A stretch of DNA of 53,544 bases, taken from the NCBI RefSeq assembly GCF_005938625.1, contig NZ_VCNJ01000080.1:1-53544 (forward strand). Reading direction: 5' to 3'. How positions within the stretch are numbered: position 1 is the first letter of the stretch; every line of letters starts with the position of its first letter. This DNA comes from Pseudomonas fluorescens. Its GTDB lineage: Bacteria; Pseudomonadota; Gammaproteobacteria; Pseudomonadales; Pseudomonadaceae. The translations under genes were made by a program, and so were the position numbers. The notes below the pieces were generated by a model. It was not told the origin of the DNA and did not search any database. It was given only the letters and a program-made list of their open reading frames with translations. Shown piece after piece: positions 24,228 to 32,469 of this stretch.

Positions 24228-25059
24228 GGTGGCCGCCTCCCGCCTGCAAGTGGCGAATGGTTTGCAACTCAGCGACCAGTTCAGAAAACGCCGGGAAATT
24301 GAAATCTCGCTCAAGCAGCGTTGGCTGCGCGCCAAATCGGGCATAGGCCTCGGCCAGCAGCGACCAGACCTGCGGTTTTACCGAGGCGCCATGGGTGTCG
24401 ATTTTCAGCGTATCGGATTCGTCAAAATGCCCGGCCACATGCATGCCCACCACCCGGCCCGGCTCGATACCGGCGAGAAACGTGTGCGCATCGAAGCCGT
24501 GGTTGATCGTGTTGACGTAGACATTGTTGACGTCCAGCAGCAGGTCGCAATCGGCCTCGCGCAGCACGGCATTGGTGAAGGTCACCTCGTCCATGTCCTG
24601 ACGCGGAGCGGCGTAGTAGGAGACGTTTTCCACCGCAAGGCGCCGGCCGAGAATGTCTTGAGCCTGACGGATTCGCGCGGCGACGTGGTGCACCGCTTCT
24701 TCGGTGAACGGCAATGGCAGCAAGTCATACAGATGACCGTCATCGCTGCAATAGCTCAGGTGCTCGCTGTACAGCGGCACGTTGTAATGGTCAAGAAACA
24801 CCCGGACTTCCTGCAAAAATCCGACATCCAGCGGTGCCGGGCCACCGAGTGACAGCGACAAGCCATGACAGGACAACGGGTAGCGTTCGGCCAGTTCACG
24901 CAATGCAGCACCGTGGGCGCCGCCGACGCCGATCCAGTTTTCCGGAGCGACTTCGAGGAAGTCGAAATCGCCGGTGCGGGCAGCTTGCAGGTCTTTCAGC
25001 AAGCCACGGCGCAGGCCGAGGCCGACGCTGGGTTGCGTTGATGATTGAGGAATTTGCAT
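24220..25059 (-). CDS. MNIO-family (DUF692) peptide-modifying oxidase
   Basis: A 279-residue TIM-barrel enzyme of the multinuclear non-heme iron oxidative family (as MbnB, TglH, BufB/HvfB), which uses oxygen and a di- or tri-iron site to modify cysteine or other residues in ribosomal peptides. Likely metal ligands are H65 (CHGLSLSLGG), H100 (YSEHLSY), E144 (ENVSYY), D176/N178 (LDVNNVYVN), H207/H211 (HVAGH), D221/H223 (DTHG) and E250 (ERDFNFP). The full barrel is present. It starts a two-gene operon with DUF2063. The usual neighbouring precursor (DUF2282) and DoxX genes are missing. A GATACAC composite motif lies about 85 bp upstream, and TTGATA with TAGGTA 16 bp apart could be its promoter. 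Confidence 0.92.
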   Translation of the reverse strand: MQIPQSSTQPSVGLGLRRGLLKDLQAARTGDFDFLEVAPENWIGVGGAHGAALRELAERYPLSCHGLSLSLGGPAPLDVGFLQEVRVFLDHYNVPLYSEHLSYCSDDGHLYDLLPLPFTEEAVHHVAARIRQAQDILGRRLAVENVSYYAAPRQDMDEVTFTNAVLREADCDLLLDVNNVYVNTINHGFDAHTFLAGIEPGRVVGMHVAGHFDESDTLKIDTHGASVKPQVWSLLAEAYARFGAQPTLLERDFNFPAFSELVAELQTIRHLQAGGGHRG

Positions 25060-25143
25060 GGGAAACCTCGATGGATGGGTCTACCTAGTGGAATCGACGC
25101 CTGTATCAAGGCTGTGTGCAACTGACCGGACATTTGCAGCCCT

Positions 25144-25180
25144 GTGTATCCTCCAGCCTCCGCGATACACAGTGATACAC
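25144..25180. promoter_or_regulatory. composite motif copy C upstream of MNIO operon
   Basis: GTGTATC at 25144, GATACAC at 25164 and GATACAC at 25174 have the same 20-bp and 10-bp spacing as the two copies beside the response regulator. It is 85 bp before the MNIO start on the other strand and 280 bp before the rightward methyltransferase gene. It most likely is a binding site of the neighbouring OmpR-type regulator; that is inference from the shared pattern. Confidence 0.68.
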
Positions 25181-25190
25181 CCTCTCAAAT

Positions 25191-25278
25191 GTGGGAGCGA
25201 GCTTGCTCGCGAAGGCGTTGTCCCTGTCGATATCGGGTTGCCTGAAATGCCGCTTTCGCGAGCAGGCTCGCTCCCACA
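25191..25278. repeat. REPIN (GTGGGAGCGAGC type)
   Basis: An inverted pair of the GTGGGAGCGAGCTTGCTCGC repeat in the divergent spacer between the MNIO operon and the methyltransferase, placed so that it separates motif C from the rightward gene. From 25279 to 25457 only the presumed methyltransferase promoter region remains. Confidence 0.85.
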
Positions 25279-25457
25279 GGTTTTTCAGTGTTGACAAAGA
25301 CAGCGGCGGTTCCGGACCGGGGCTAGACTCCTTTATTACCCAGTCGAGGGGGACGCAGGACGTCAGCGGTGCCCTGCCCAACTCCGTGACCACCGCCCGG
25401 TGGCGCACGCCTCGACCTTCGACGCCGCCGGACTGTGATCCTGTTTCAGGAGCACAC

Positions 25458-26507
25458 ATGATGGACGAGGCGAAGCTCAACCAATTCATGGGCAAACTGG
25501 TCAACGACATGGGCGGCGCGGCGATGCTGGCCAATGTCATCGTCGGCGAAGAACTCGGTTTGTACCGGGCAATGGCCGACAGTCAGCCAATCAGCGCCGA
25601 TGCCCTCGCCGCCAAAACCACGTGCAATCCGCGTCTGGTGCGCGAATGGCTCAGCGCCCACGCGGCGTCCGGTTACATGGAGCACCACGACGGCCAGTTT
25701 CGTTTACCGGAAGAACAGGCGCAGGCGTTGGCCGTCGAGGACTCGCCGGTCTACGTCGCTGGCGGGCTCGGGGTGGTGGCGTCGTTTTTCCACGACAAGG
25801 ACAAACTGGTCAAAGCCATGCGCGGCAACGGCGCTCTGCCCTGGGGCGATCATCATCCGTGCATGTTCACCGGCACCGAGCGGTTTTTCCGGCCCGGCTA
25901 TAAAGGTCACCTGATCGCCGAATGGCTGCCGGCGCTGGACGGTGTCGTGGCCAAACTGGAAAAAGGCGCCAAAGTCGCCGATATCGGCTGCGGTCACGGC
26001 GCCTCGACGGTGATTATGGCCCAGGCCTTTCCCAACTCGCGTTTCGTCGGCTACGACTTTCACGCACCCTCGATCACTGTCGCCACCCAACGCGCCGAGG
26101 AAGGCGGCGTCAGCAGCCGGGCGACGTTTTTCCAGGGTTCGGCGAGAAGCTACCCCGGCAACGACTACGACCTGATCTGCTATTTCGACTGCCTGCACGA
26201 CATGGGCGACCCGGTCGGCGCCGCGCGTCACGCCTATGATTCGCTGAAAGACGACGGCACAGTGTTGCTGGTCGAGCCGTTCGCCAACGACACGCTGGAC
26301 GACAACATCAACCCGGTCGGGCGGCTGTTCTACGCCGCCTCGACGTTTATCTGCACACCGAACTCGCTGTCGCAGGAAGTCGGCCTCGGCCTCGGCGCGC
26401 AGGCCGGGGAAATGCGTCTGCGCAAAGTGTTTACCGAGGCCGGGTTCAAGCACTTCCGCCGGGCCACGCAAACACCGTTCAACCTGATTCTGGAGGCGCG
26501 CAAGTAA
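25458..26507 (+). CDS. SAM-dependent methyltransferase with winged-helix N-domain
   Basis: A 349-residue protein. The N-terminal part (about 1-90) resembles the winged-helix dimerisation domain of O-methyltransferases (ELGLYRAMADSQPISADALAAKT, NPRLVREWLSAHAASGY). The SAM-binding core starts near 170 with VADIGCGHGASTV and continues with FVGYDFHAP and CYFDCLHDMGDP. Close relatives are annotated simply as class I methyltransferases (Rv2258c-like). The substrate is unknown. CAGGAGCACAC precedes two adjacent ATG codons at 25458 and 25461. The sirtuin gene begins 54 bp downstream and may be co-transcribed. Confidence 0.87.
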   Translation: MMDEAKLNQFMGKLVNDMGGAAMLANVIVGEELGLYRAMADSQPISADALAAKTTCNPRLVREWLSAHAASGYMEHHDGQFRLPEEQAQALAVEDSPVYVAGGLGVVASFFHDKDKLVKAMRGNGALPWGDHHPCMFTGTERFFRPGYKGHLIAEWLPALDGVVAKLEKGAKVADIGCGHGASTVIMAQAFPNSRFVGYDFHAPSITVATQRAEEGGVSSRATFFQGSARSYPGNDYDLICYFDCLHDMGDPVGAARHAYDSLKDDGTVLLVEPFANDTLDDNINPVGRLFYAASTFICTPNSLSQEVGLGLGAQAGEMRLRKVFTEAGFKHFRRATQTPFNLILEARK

Positions 26508-26561
26508 CCCACGCGGGTCGCGTGCTAACCTGCTGGCACTGTCCACTTCGGAGCGCTGACC

Positions 26562-27404
26562 ATGCTCGACAGCCCGACCCGCGAACACCTCGACACCCTG
26601 CAAGAGGTGATGGCTGATGGCGACTTCATCGTATTGACCGGGGCCGGCATCAGCACGCCGTCGGGCATTCCGGATTACCGCGACAGCAACGGTGTACGCC
26701 GTGGTCGGCAGCCGATGATGTACCAGGAATTCCTCGCCGCCTCCGAGTCGCGCCGCCGCTATTGGGCACGGGCCATGCTCGGCTGGCCGAGGGTGCGTCA
26801 GGCGCAGCCGAATGCTGCGCACGAAGCGTTGGCCAGTTTGCAGCGCCAAGGGCTGATCAGCGACTTGATCACTCAGAACGTCGACACCCTGCACGATCAG
26901 GCCGGCAGTCACGATGTGATCGAACTGCACGGCAGCCTGCACCGGGTGTTGTGCCTGGACTGCGGTCAGCGCAGCGAACGCGACGCGATTCAACAACTGA
27001 TGGAATTGCACAATCCGTATCTGGCCGGGGTCGACGCGGTGCAGGCACCGGATGGCGACACCCTGCTCGACCCAGCGTTCGAGGCGCGCTTTCAGGTACC
27101 GCAGTGTCCGCATTGCTTTGGCGAGCGGATGAAACCGGACGTGGTGTTTTTCGGCGAGAACGTCGCGCAGCCCACGGCCGCTCGGGCGATGGCGGCAGCC
27201 GAAAATGCGGCGGGGATGTTAGTGGTGGGGTCTTCGCTGATGGCGTATTCGGCGTTTCGCCTGTGCCGGGTGATTGCCGATCGCGGCAAGCCGCTGATTG
27301 CGATAAATCTGGGCAAGACCCGCGCGGATGATTTGCTGGACTTGAAGATTGAAGCATCGTGTGAACAGCTGTTGCCTTTATTGGTACGGCAGCTGATTCG
27401 GTGA
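26562..27404 (+). CDS. NAD-dependent protein deacylase (sirtuin)
   Basis: A 280-residue Sir2-family enzyme that removes acyl groups from lysines using NAD+. Visible motifs are LTGAGISTPSGIPDYRD (NAD pocket), TQNVDTLHDQAG, catalytic His in ELHGSL, a zinc site of CLDC and CPHC separated by an insert of about 60 residues, KPDVVFFGE and VVGSSLMAYSA. The insertion and sequence resemble class II (SIRT4-like) sirtuins. TCGGAGCGC upstream supports the start. A tandem repeat array follows the stop. Confidence 0.93.
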   Translation: MLDSPTREHLDTLQEVMADGDFIVLTGAGISTPSGIPDYRDSNGVRRGRQPMMYQEFLAASESRRRYWARAMLGWPRVRQAQPNAAHEALASLQRQGLISDLITQNVDTLHDQAGSHDVIELHGSLHRVLCLDCGQRSERDAIQQLMELHNPYLAGVDAVQAPDGDTLLDPAFEARFQVPQCPHCFGERMKPDVVFFGENVAQPTAARAMAAAENAAGMLVVGSSLMAYSAFRLCRVIADRGKPLIAINLGKTRADDLLDLKIEASCEQLLPLLVRQLIR

Positions 27405-27436
27405 GTTGCTGCAATCCAGGTTCGACTTAAGGCCCA

Positions 27437-27731
27437 GCCCCTCACCCTAGCCCTCTCCCAAGGGAGAGGGAACTGACCGAGTTGTCTGGGCTGAATACTG
27501 CGACCTGAAAATGCTGAGTCGAGCTCACAATCTGAATAACCCATGATCAGCTCCCTTACCCCTCGCCCTCTCCCAGGTGAGAGGGAACTGACCCTGTTGC
27601 CATTAAGCAATACACCGACCTGAAAATTTCAAGTCGAACCCATTTTCTGAAATGCCCCCGATCAGCTCCCTGCCCCCTCACCCCCCTGGGGGCGGTCCGA
27701 CGTTTCGGCAGGGTTGGGGTGAGAGGGTAGA
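27437..27731. repeat. three ~115-bp tandem units with CCCTCACCCTAG motif
   Basis: Units begin near 27437, 27552 and 27670. Each opens with a CCCTCACCCTAGCCCTCTCC-like arm and its complement GGGAGAGGG, followed in the first two by GGAACTGACC, GACCTGAAAAT and AGTCGA at matching places. The third is diverged but keeps CCCTCACCCC and GGGGTGAGAGGG ends. It fills the 329-bp gap between the sirtuin gene and the LysR gene, which are convergent, and no gene is seen inside it. Confidence 0.8.
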
Positions 27732-27733
27732 TC

Positions 27734-28621
27734 TCACAGTCGACTCAGATCTTCAGCCTTGAGAATGTCGAACAACGCCTGCGCCGCCGCCGACAGTTCA
27801 TTGCCCGGCTCAGTCAGCACGCCGATGGCCCGCTCCACCGAGTCATCCAGCGTCAGGCAATGCGCGCCCAGCTCCTGCATCTGCCCGGCGCACAACGCTG
27901 GCACGGCACTGACCCCCAGTCCGCTGGCAACCATCCGCCCGACCGTCGCCAATTGATGGCTTTCAAACTCCACCGGCAACTTCATGCCCCGCGCCTGCAA
28001 GTGCTCTTCGAGCATCACCCGCACCGTCGAGGGCCGCTGCAAGGTGATAAACGGCTCCTGCAATAACGTCTGCCAGTCGATCTCGCCGCGCTGCGCCAGT
28101 GGCGACTCCTTCGACACCACCGCGACGAAGCGATCCACGTACAACGGCGTAAACGCCATTGAAGTGTTCTGCATCGGCTCGAACGCCACCCCCAGTTCCA
28201 CCTGACGGTCACGAACCATCTCCAGCACTTGCTCGTTGATCACGTCGTTAACCGTGACGTTGACGTTCGGATAACGCGCGCGAAAGGTCTTGAGGATCGG
28301 CGGCAGCAGGTTGCCGGCAAACGACGGCATCGCTGCCAGTGTCACTCGCCCGCGCTGCAAGCTGAAGCGCTGGCGCATTTCGTCTTCGGCGTTGTCCCAA
28401 TCGGCGATCAGCCGTCGCGCCAGTGGCAGCAAGGATTCACCTTCGGCAGTCAGCGCGACGTTGCGGGTGTTGCGGCTGAACAGGCGCCCGCCCAGGCCCT
28501 CTTCCAGCGCTTTGATGGTCAGGCTCAAGGCCGATTGCGAGAGATGCAGGCGCTCACAAGCCACGGCAAAACTCAGGCTCTGGGCCACGGCGAGGAAGGC
28601 GCGGATCTGTTTGATGGTCAT
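27734..28621 (-). CDS. dhcR: LysR-type regulator, likely DhcR
   Basis: A 295-residue LysR-family regulator: winged helix at about 1-60 (TIKQIRAFLAVAQSLSFAVACERLHLSQSALSLTIKALEE split over motif) and a periplasmic-binding-like effector domain. It is divergent from a dhcA-dhcB-atoB set, the same arrangement I recall for P. aeruginosa PA1998-PA2001, where the regulator DhcR activates 3-dehydrocarnitine use. ATG 28621 with GGAGCGAAGC upstream was chosen; the frame extends 21 codons further without support. The gene name rests on synteny and is less sure than the family. Confidence 0.85.
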   Translation of the reverse strand: MTIKQIRAFLAVAQSLSFAVACERLHLSQSALSLTIKALEEGLGGRLFSRNTRNVALTAEGESLLPLARRLIADWDNAEDEMRQRFSLQRGRVTLAAMPSFAGNLLPPILKTFRARYPNVNVTVNDVINEQVLEMVRDRQVELGVAFEPMQNTSMAFTPLYVDRFVAVVSKESPLAQRGEIDWQTLLQEPFITLQRPSTVRVMLEEHLQARGMKLPVEFESHQLATVGRMVASGLGVSAVPALCAGQMQELGAHCLTLDDSVERAIGVLTEPGNELSAAAQALFDILKAEDLSRL

Positions 28622-28672
28622 GGTCGCTTCGCTCCAGTTGTAAGCTACAAGCGTTAAGCGGCAAGCCATGAT

Positions 28673-28777
28673 GATCGTTCCCACGCTCCTGCGTGGGAAT
28701 GCAGCCCGTGAAGCTCCGCGTCACTGGACGCGGAGCGTCCCTAGAGGCATTCCCACGCGGAGCGTGGGGGAACTATC
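28673..28777. repeat. MITE-like 105-bp element, copy 1
   Basis: Terminal inverted repeats of GATCGTTCCCACGCTC type flank an inner GACGCGGAGCGTCC hairpin. Related copies are at 42647-42756 and 47885-47986. No transposase is present. It lies in the dhcR-dhcA divergent spacer, about 50 bp from the dhcR start; the rest of the spacer, 28778-28915, is AT-rich and should hold the dhcA promoter. Confidence 0.82.
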
Positions 28778-28915
28778 AACGCAGCACGCAATAACGCGAC
28801 TATTGAGCTTTATCAATCAATCAACCTTAAAAATCAACTTAACAAATATATTCACCGGCGCGACACTCCAACAATTCGGCTAGCCAGCCGCCCGCAAATA
28901 ATAAAAGAGGTGCAT

Positions 28916-29614
28916 ATGGCAGGTTTCGACAAGCGCGTGAGTTCCTACGAGGAAGCCCTGGCCGGGCTTGAGGACGGCATGACCGTTATCGCCGGCGGCT
29001 TCGGTCTGTGCGGCATTCCGGAAAACCTGATCGCCGAGATCAAGCGCAAAGGCACCCGCGACCTCACCGTCGTTTCCAACAACTGCGGCGTCGACGGTTT
29101 CGGCCTCGGCGTACTGCTTACCGATCGTCAGATCAGCAAAGTCATCGCCTCCTACGTCGGCGAAAACAAGCTGTTCGAAGAGCAACTGCTCAAGGGCGAC
29201 ATCGAAGTCATCCTGACCCCGCAAGGCACCCTCGCCGAGAAAATGCGCGCGGGCGGCGCCGGCATTCCGGCCTTCTTCACCGCCACCGGCGTCGGCACCC
29301 CGGTCGCCGAAGGCAAGGAAGTGCGTGAATTCAAGGGTCGCAAATACCTGATGGAAGAATCCATCACCGGCGACTTCGCCATCGTCAAAGGCTGGAAAGC
29401 CGACCACTTCGGCAACGTCGTCTACCGTCACACCGCGCAAAACTTCAACCCGCTGGCCGCCACCGCCGGCAAGATCACCGTGGTTGAAGTGGAAGAAATC
29501 GTCGAACCCGGCGAACTCGATCCATCGCAGATCCACACCCCGGGCATCTACGTCGATCGGGTCATTTGCGGCACGTTCGAAAAACGCATCGAACAGCGCA
29601 CCATCCGCAAATAA
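28916..29614 (+). CDS. dhcA: CoA-transferase subunit A (dehydrocarnitine/acetoacetate)
   Basis: A 232-residue alpha subunit of a class I 3-oxoacid CoA-transferase. The glycine motif MTVIAGGFGLCGIPENLI and the GGAGIPAFFTATGVGT block are typical. With subunit B it moves CoA from a donor such as succinyl-CoA to a 3-oxoacid; synteny with P. aeruginosa dhcAB points to 3-dehydrocarnitine, but acetoacetate use is also possible. AAGAGGTG lies seven bases before ATG 28916. Subunit B follows after 24 bp. Confidence 0.92.
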   Translation: MAGFDKRVSSYEEALAGLEDGMTVIAGGFGLCGIPENLIAEIKRKGTRDLTVVSNNCGVDGFGLGVLLTDRQISKVIASYVGENKLFEEQLLKGDIEVILTPQGTLAEKMRAGGAGIPAFFTATGVGTPVAEGKEVREFKGRKYLMEESITGDFAIVKGWKADHFGNVVYRHTAQNFNPLAATAGKITVVEVEEIVEPGELDPSQIHTPGIYVDRVICGTFEKRIEQRTIRK

Positions 29615-29638
29615 TTCAGGCTGACGGAGAATAAAAAC

Positions 29639-30304
29639 ATGGCACTTACCCGCGAACAAATGGCTCAGCGCGTCGCCCGCGAAATGCAGGACGGCTTTTA
29701 TGTGAACCTCGGCATCGGCATTCCGACCCTGGTCGCCAACTACATTCCCGAAGGCATGGAAGTCATGCTGCAATCGGAGAACGGCCTGCTCGGCATGGGT
29801 CCGTTCCCGACTGAAGACACCATTGATGCCGACATGATCAACGCCGGCAAACAGACCGTGACCGCACGCATCGGCGCGTCGATTTTCAACTCCGCCGAGT
29901 CCTTTGCGATGATTCGCGGCGGCCATGTCGACCTGACCGTGCTCGGCGCGTTCGAAGTCGACGTCGAAGGCAACATCGCCTCGTGGATGATCCCCGGCAA
30001 ACTGGTCAAGGGCATGGGCGGCGCGATGGACCTGGTGGCCGGCGCCGACAACATCATCGTGATCATGACCCACGCATCGAAGGATGGTGAGTCCAAGCTG
30101 CTCGCCAAATGCAGCCTGCCGCTGACCGGCGCCGGTTGCATCAAACGCGTGCTGACCGACCTCGCCTATCTGGAAATCGAAAATGGCGCTTTTGTCCTCA
30201 AGGAACGCGCACCTGGCGTCAGCGTCGAGGAAATCGTCGCAAAAACCGCTGGTAAACTGATCGTCCCGGATCACGTACCGGAAATGCAGTTCGCTGCCCA
30301 GTGA
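29639..30304 (+). CDS. dhcB: CoA-transferase subunit B
   Basis: A 221-residue beta subunit that carries the catalytic glutamate, in LQSENGLLGMG (S-ENG motif), which forms the glutamyl-CoA thioester. NLGIGIPTLVANYI near the N-terminus and GGAMDLVAGADNI further on are conserved. ACGGAGAATAAAAAC precedes ATG 29639. It is cistron two of dhcA-dhcB-atoB. The length is normal. Confidence 0.92.
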   Translation: MALTREQMAQRVAREMQDGFYVNLGIGIPTLVANYIPEGMEVMLQSENGLLGMGPFPTEDTIDADMINAGKQTVTARIGASIFNSAESFAMIRGGHVDLTVLGAFEVDVEGNIASWMIPGKLVKGMGGAMDLVAGADNIIVIMTHASKDGESKLLAKCSLPLTGAGCIKRVLTDLAYLEIENGAFVLKERAPGVSVEEIVAKTAGKLIVPDHVPEMQFAAQ

Positions 30305-30315
30305 GGAATTCGAAA

Positions 30316-31497
30316 ATGCAAGACGTCGTAATTGTTGCCGCCACGCGTACCGCGATCGGCAGTTTCCAGGGTTCTCTGGCCAGCGTGTCCGCGGTGGATC
30401 TGGGCGCGGCGGTGATCCGCCAGTTGCTCGAACAGACCGGTCTGGACGGTGCGCAGGTCGATGAAGTGATCATGGGCCAGGTGTTGACCGCCGGCGCCGG
30501 CCAGAACCCGGCGCGTCAGTCGGCGATCAAGGCTGGCCTGCCCCACGCCGTGCCGGCGCTGACCCTGAACAAGGTCTGCGGTTCGGGTCTCAAGGCACTG
30601 CACCTCGGCGCACAGGCGATCCGTTGCGGCGACGCTGAAGTGATTATTGCCGGCGGCCAGGAAAACATGAGCCTGTCCAACTATGTGATGCCGGGCGCAC
30701 GCACCGGTCTGCGCATGGGTCACGCACAAATCGTCGACACCATGATCAGTGACGGTCTGTGGGATGCGTTCAACGACTACCACATGGGCATCACCGCCGA
30801 GAATCTGGTCGACAAATACCAGATCAGCCGCGAGCAGCAGGACGCTTTCGCCGCTGCCTCGCAGCAGAAAGCCGCCGCCGCGATTGAAGCCGGCCGCTTT
30901 GTTGATGAAATCACTCCGATCCTGATCCCGCAGCGCAAAGGCGATCCGGTGGCGTTCAAGGTTGATGAGCAACCGCGTGGCGACACCACTGCCGAATCAC
31001 TGGCGAAACTGCGTCCGGCTTTTAAAAAGGACGGCAGCGTCACGGCTGGCAACGCTTCGTCGCTGAATGACGGCGCCGCTGCGGTCATCCTGATGAGCGC
31101 CGAGAAAGCCAAAGCCCTCGGCCTGCCGGTTCTGGCGAAAATTGCCGCCTACGCCAACGCAGGCGTTGATCCGGCAATCATGGGCATCGGCCCAGTGTCG
31201 GCCACCCGCCGCTGCCTCGACAAGGCCGGCTGGGACATCGGCCAGCTCGACCTGATCGAAGCCAACGAAGCTTTCGCCGCACAATCGCTGGCAGTGGCCA
31301 AGGATCTGCAATGGGATCTGGACAAGGTCAACGTTAACGGCGGCGCCATCGCGTTGGGCCATCCGATCGGTGCGTCGGGTTGCCGCGTGCTGGTGACCCT
31401 GCTGCATGAAATGATCAAGCGTGATGCGAAAAAGGGTCTGGCGACCCTGTGCATCGGCGGCGGCCAGGGTGTGGCACTGGCGCTGGAACGCGCATAA
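30316..31497 (+). CDS. atoB: acetyl-CoA C-acetyltransferase (thiolase)
   Basis: A 393-residue biosynthetic-type thiolase that cleaves acetoacetyl-CoA to two acetyl-CoA, completing the pathway fed by the CoA-transferase. The active Cys is in NKVCGSGLKAL (about 88), the His in GHPIGASG (about 349) and the second Cys in LCIGGGQG (about 379). TGAGGAATTC precedes ATG 30316, 11 bp after the dhcB stop. A strong terminator follows, so the three genes form one operon. Confidence 0.95.
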   Translation: MQDVVIVAATRTAIGSFQGSLASVSAVDLGAAVIRQLLEQTGLDGAQVDEVIMGQVLTAGAGQNPARQSAIKAGLPHAVPALTLNKVCGSGLKALHLGAQAIRCGDAEVIIAGGQENMSLSNYVMPGARTGLRMGHAQIVDTMISDGLWDAFNDYHMGITAENLVDKYQISREQQDAFAAASQQKAAAAIEAGRFVDEITPILIPQRKGDPVAFKVDEQPRGDTTAESLAKLRPAFKKDGSVTAGNASSLNDGAAAVILMSAEKAKALGLPVLAKIAAYANAGVDPAIMGIGPVSATRRCLDKAGWDIGQLDLIEANEAFAAQSLAVAKDLQWDLDKVNVNGGAIALGHPIGASGCRVLVTLLHEMIKRDAKKGLATLCIGGGQGVALALERA

Positions 31498-31550
31498 CCA
31501 GAGTTCAACAGTGAATGGCGGATCCACGACATCCGCTGTTTTCTGGCAAC

Positions 31551-31589
31551 AAAAACCCGGTGCGACTTGCGTTGCACCGGGTGTTTTTT
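31551..31589 (+). terminator. rho-independent terminator of dhcAB-atoB
   Basis: CCCGGTGC and GCACCGGG pair around a ten-base loop, with A residues before and TGTTTTTTG after. It is a clear intrinsic terminator about 55 bp after the atoB stop. Confidence 0.9.
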
Positions 31590-31624
31590 GCCTGATCGAA
31601 ATCTGCGTTGAATGTTCCGGCGCC

Positions 31625-31690
31625 TTCGGAGCAAGCTCGCTCCCACAAGAGAACGCATTTCAAAATGTGGGAGTGAGCCTGCTCGCGAAG
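31625..31690. repeat. short REPIN (GTGGGAGCGAGC type)
   Basis: An inverted pair of GTGGGAG(C/T)GAGC half-repeats with a 20-base centre, between the terminator and the convergent cobF gene. Confidence 0.78.
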
Positions 31691-31713
31691 GGGCCCGTCC
31701 GGCCAGCGAAAAT

Positions 31714-32469
31714 CTACGGCTTGCGCAGCAGGTACGTATCCATGATCCACCCTTGCTCCGCCCGCGCCGCCTTGCGCACCCGCTCGATTTCATCCGCAAC
31801 ATCGGCAAGCCTGCCACTGATCAGAATCTCGTCCGGCGTGCCGAGGTAAGCGCCCCAGTAAATCTCGGTCTGCTGATCGGCCACCCGGTGATACGAATCC
31901 TCAGCATCGAGCATCACCACCAGACTGTCCGTATCACTCACCTGCCCTGCCGCCAAACGCCGCCCGGTAGTGATTTCGATGGAACGGCCGATCGTATTCA
32001 ACGGTACCTTGTGCCGCGCCGCCAACGCCTGAACGCTGGTGATCCCGGGAATCACGTCAAACTCGAAGGCACACGCGCCCGAGGCCAGAATCGCCTGGAG
32101 GATGCGCACGGTGCTGTCGTACAACGCCGGGTCGCCCCACACCAGGAAACCGCCGCACTGACCGTCAGACAATTCGTCATTGATCAGGCGTTCAAAGGTC
32201 TGCTGCTTGGCACGGTTCAGGTCATCGACACTGGCCGTATAGTCGACATCGCCCCGTTCGCGTTCCGGGCTGTGGGCTTCGACGCAGCGATAGTCGGGGT
32301 CGTCGATGTAGCGCTCACAGATCTCACGGCGCAGGTCGATCAGCTTGTCCTTGCTCTGGCCTTTATCCATCAGGAAGAACACGTCGACCCGGTTCAGCGC
32401 CTTCACCGCCTGCATCGTGATGTAGTCGGGGTTACCGGCCCCGATGCCGATTACCAGCAGTTGTTTCAT
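31714..32469 (-). CDS. cobF: precorrin-6A synthase (deacetylating)
   Basis: A 251-residue SAM-dependent tetrapyrrole methyltransferase of the aerobic cobalamin pathway: CobF methylates precorrin-5 at C-1 and releases acetate to give precorrin-6A. Family features are LLVIGIGAGNPDYIT at the N-terminus, the glycine loop VWGDPALYD and VIPGITSVQALAAR. The C-terminal region shows WGAYLGTPDEILISG. ATG 32469 with GGAGCACTTTG upstream was chosen rather than an in-frame TTG. It overlaps the stop of the histidine phosphatase (TGATG). The other cob genes are not in this window. Confidence 0.93.
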   Translation of the reverse strand: MKQLLVIGIGAGNPDYITMQAVKALNRVDVFFLMDKGQSKDKLIDLRREICERYIDDPDYRCVEAHSPERERGDVDYTASVDDLNRAKQQTFERLINDELSDGQCGGFLVWGDPALYDSTVRILQAILASGACAFEFDVIPGITSVQALAARHKVPLNTIGRSIEITTGRRLAAGQVSDTDSLVVMLDAEDSYHRVADQQTEIYWGAYLGTPDEILISGRLADVADEIERVRKAARAEQGWIMDTYLLRKP

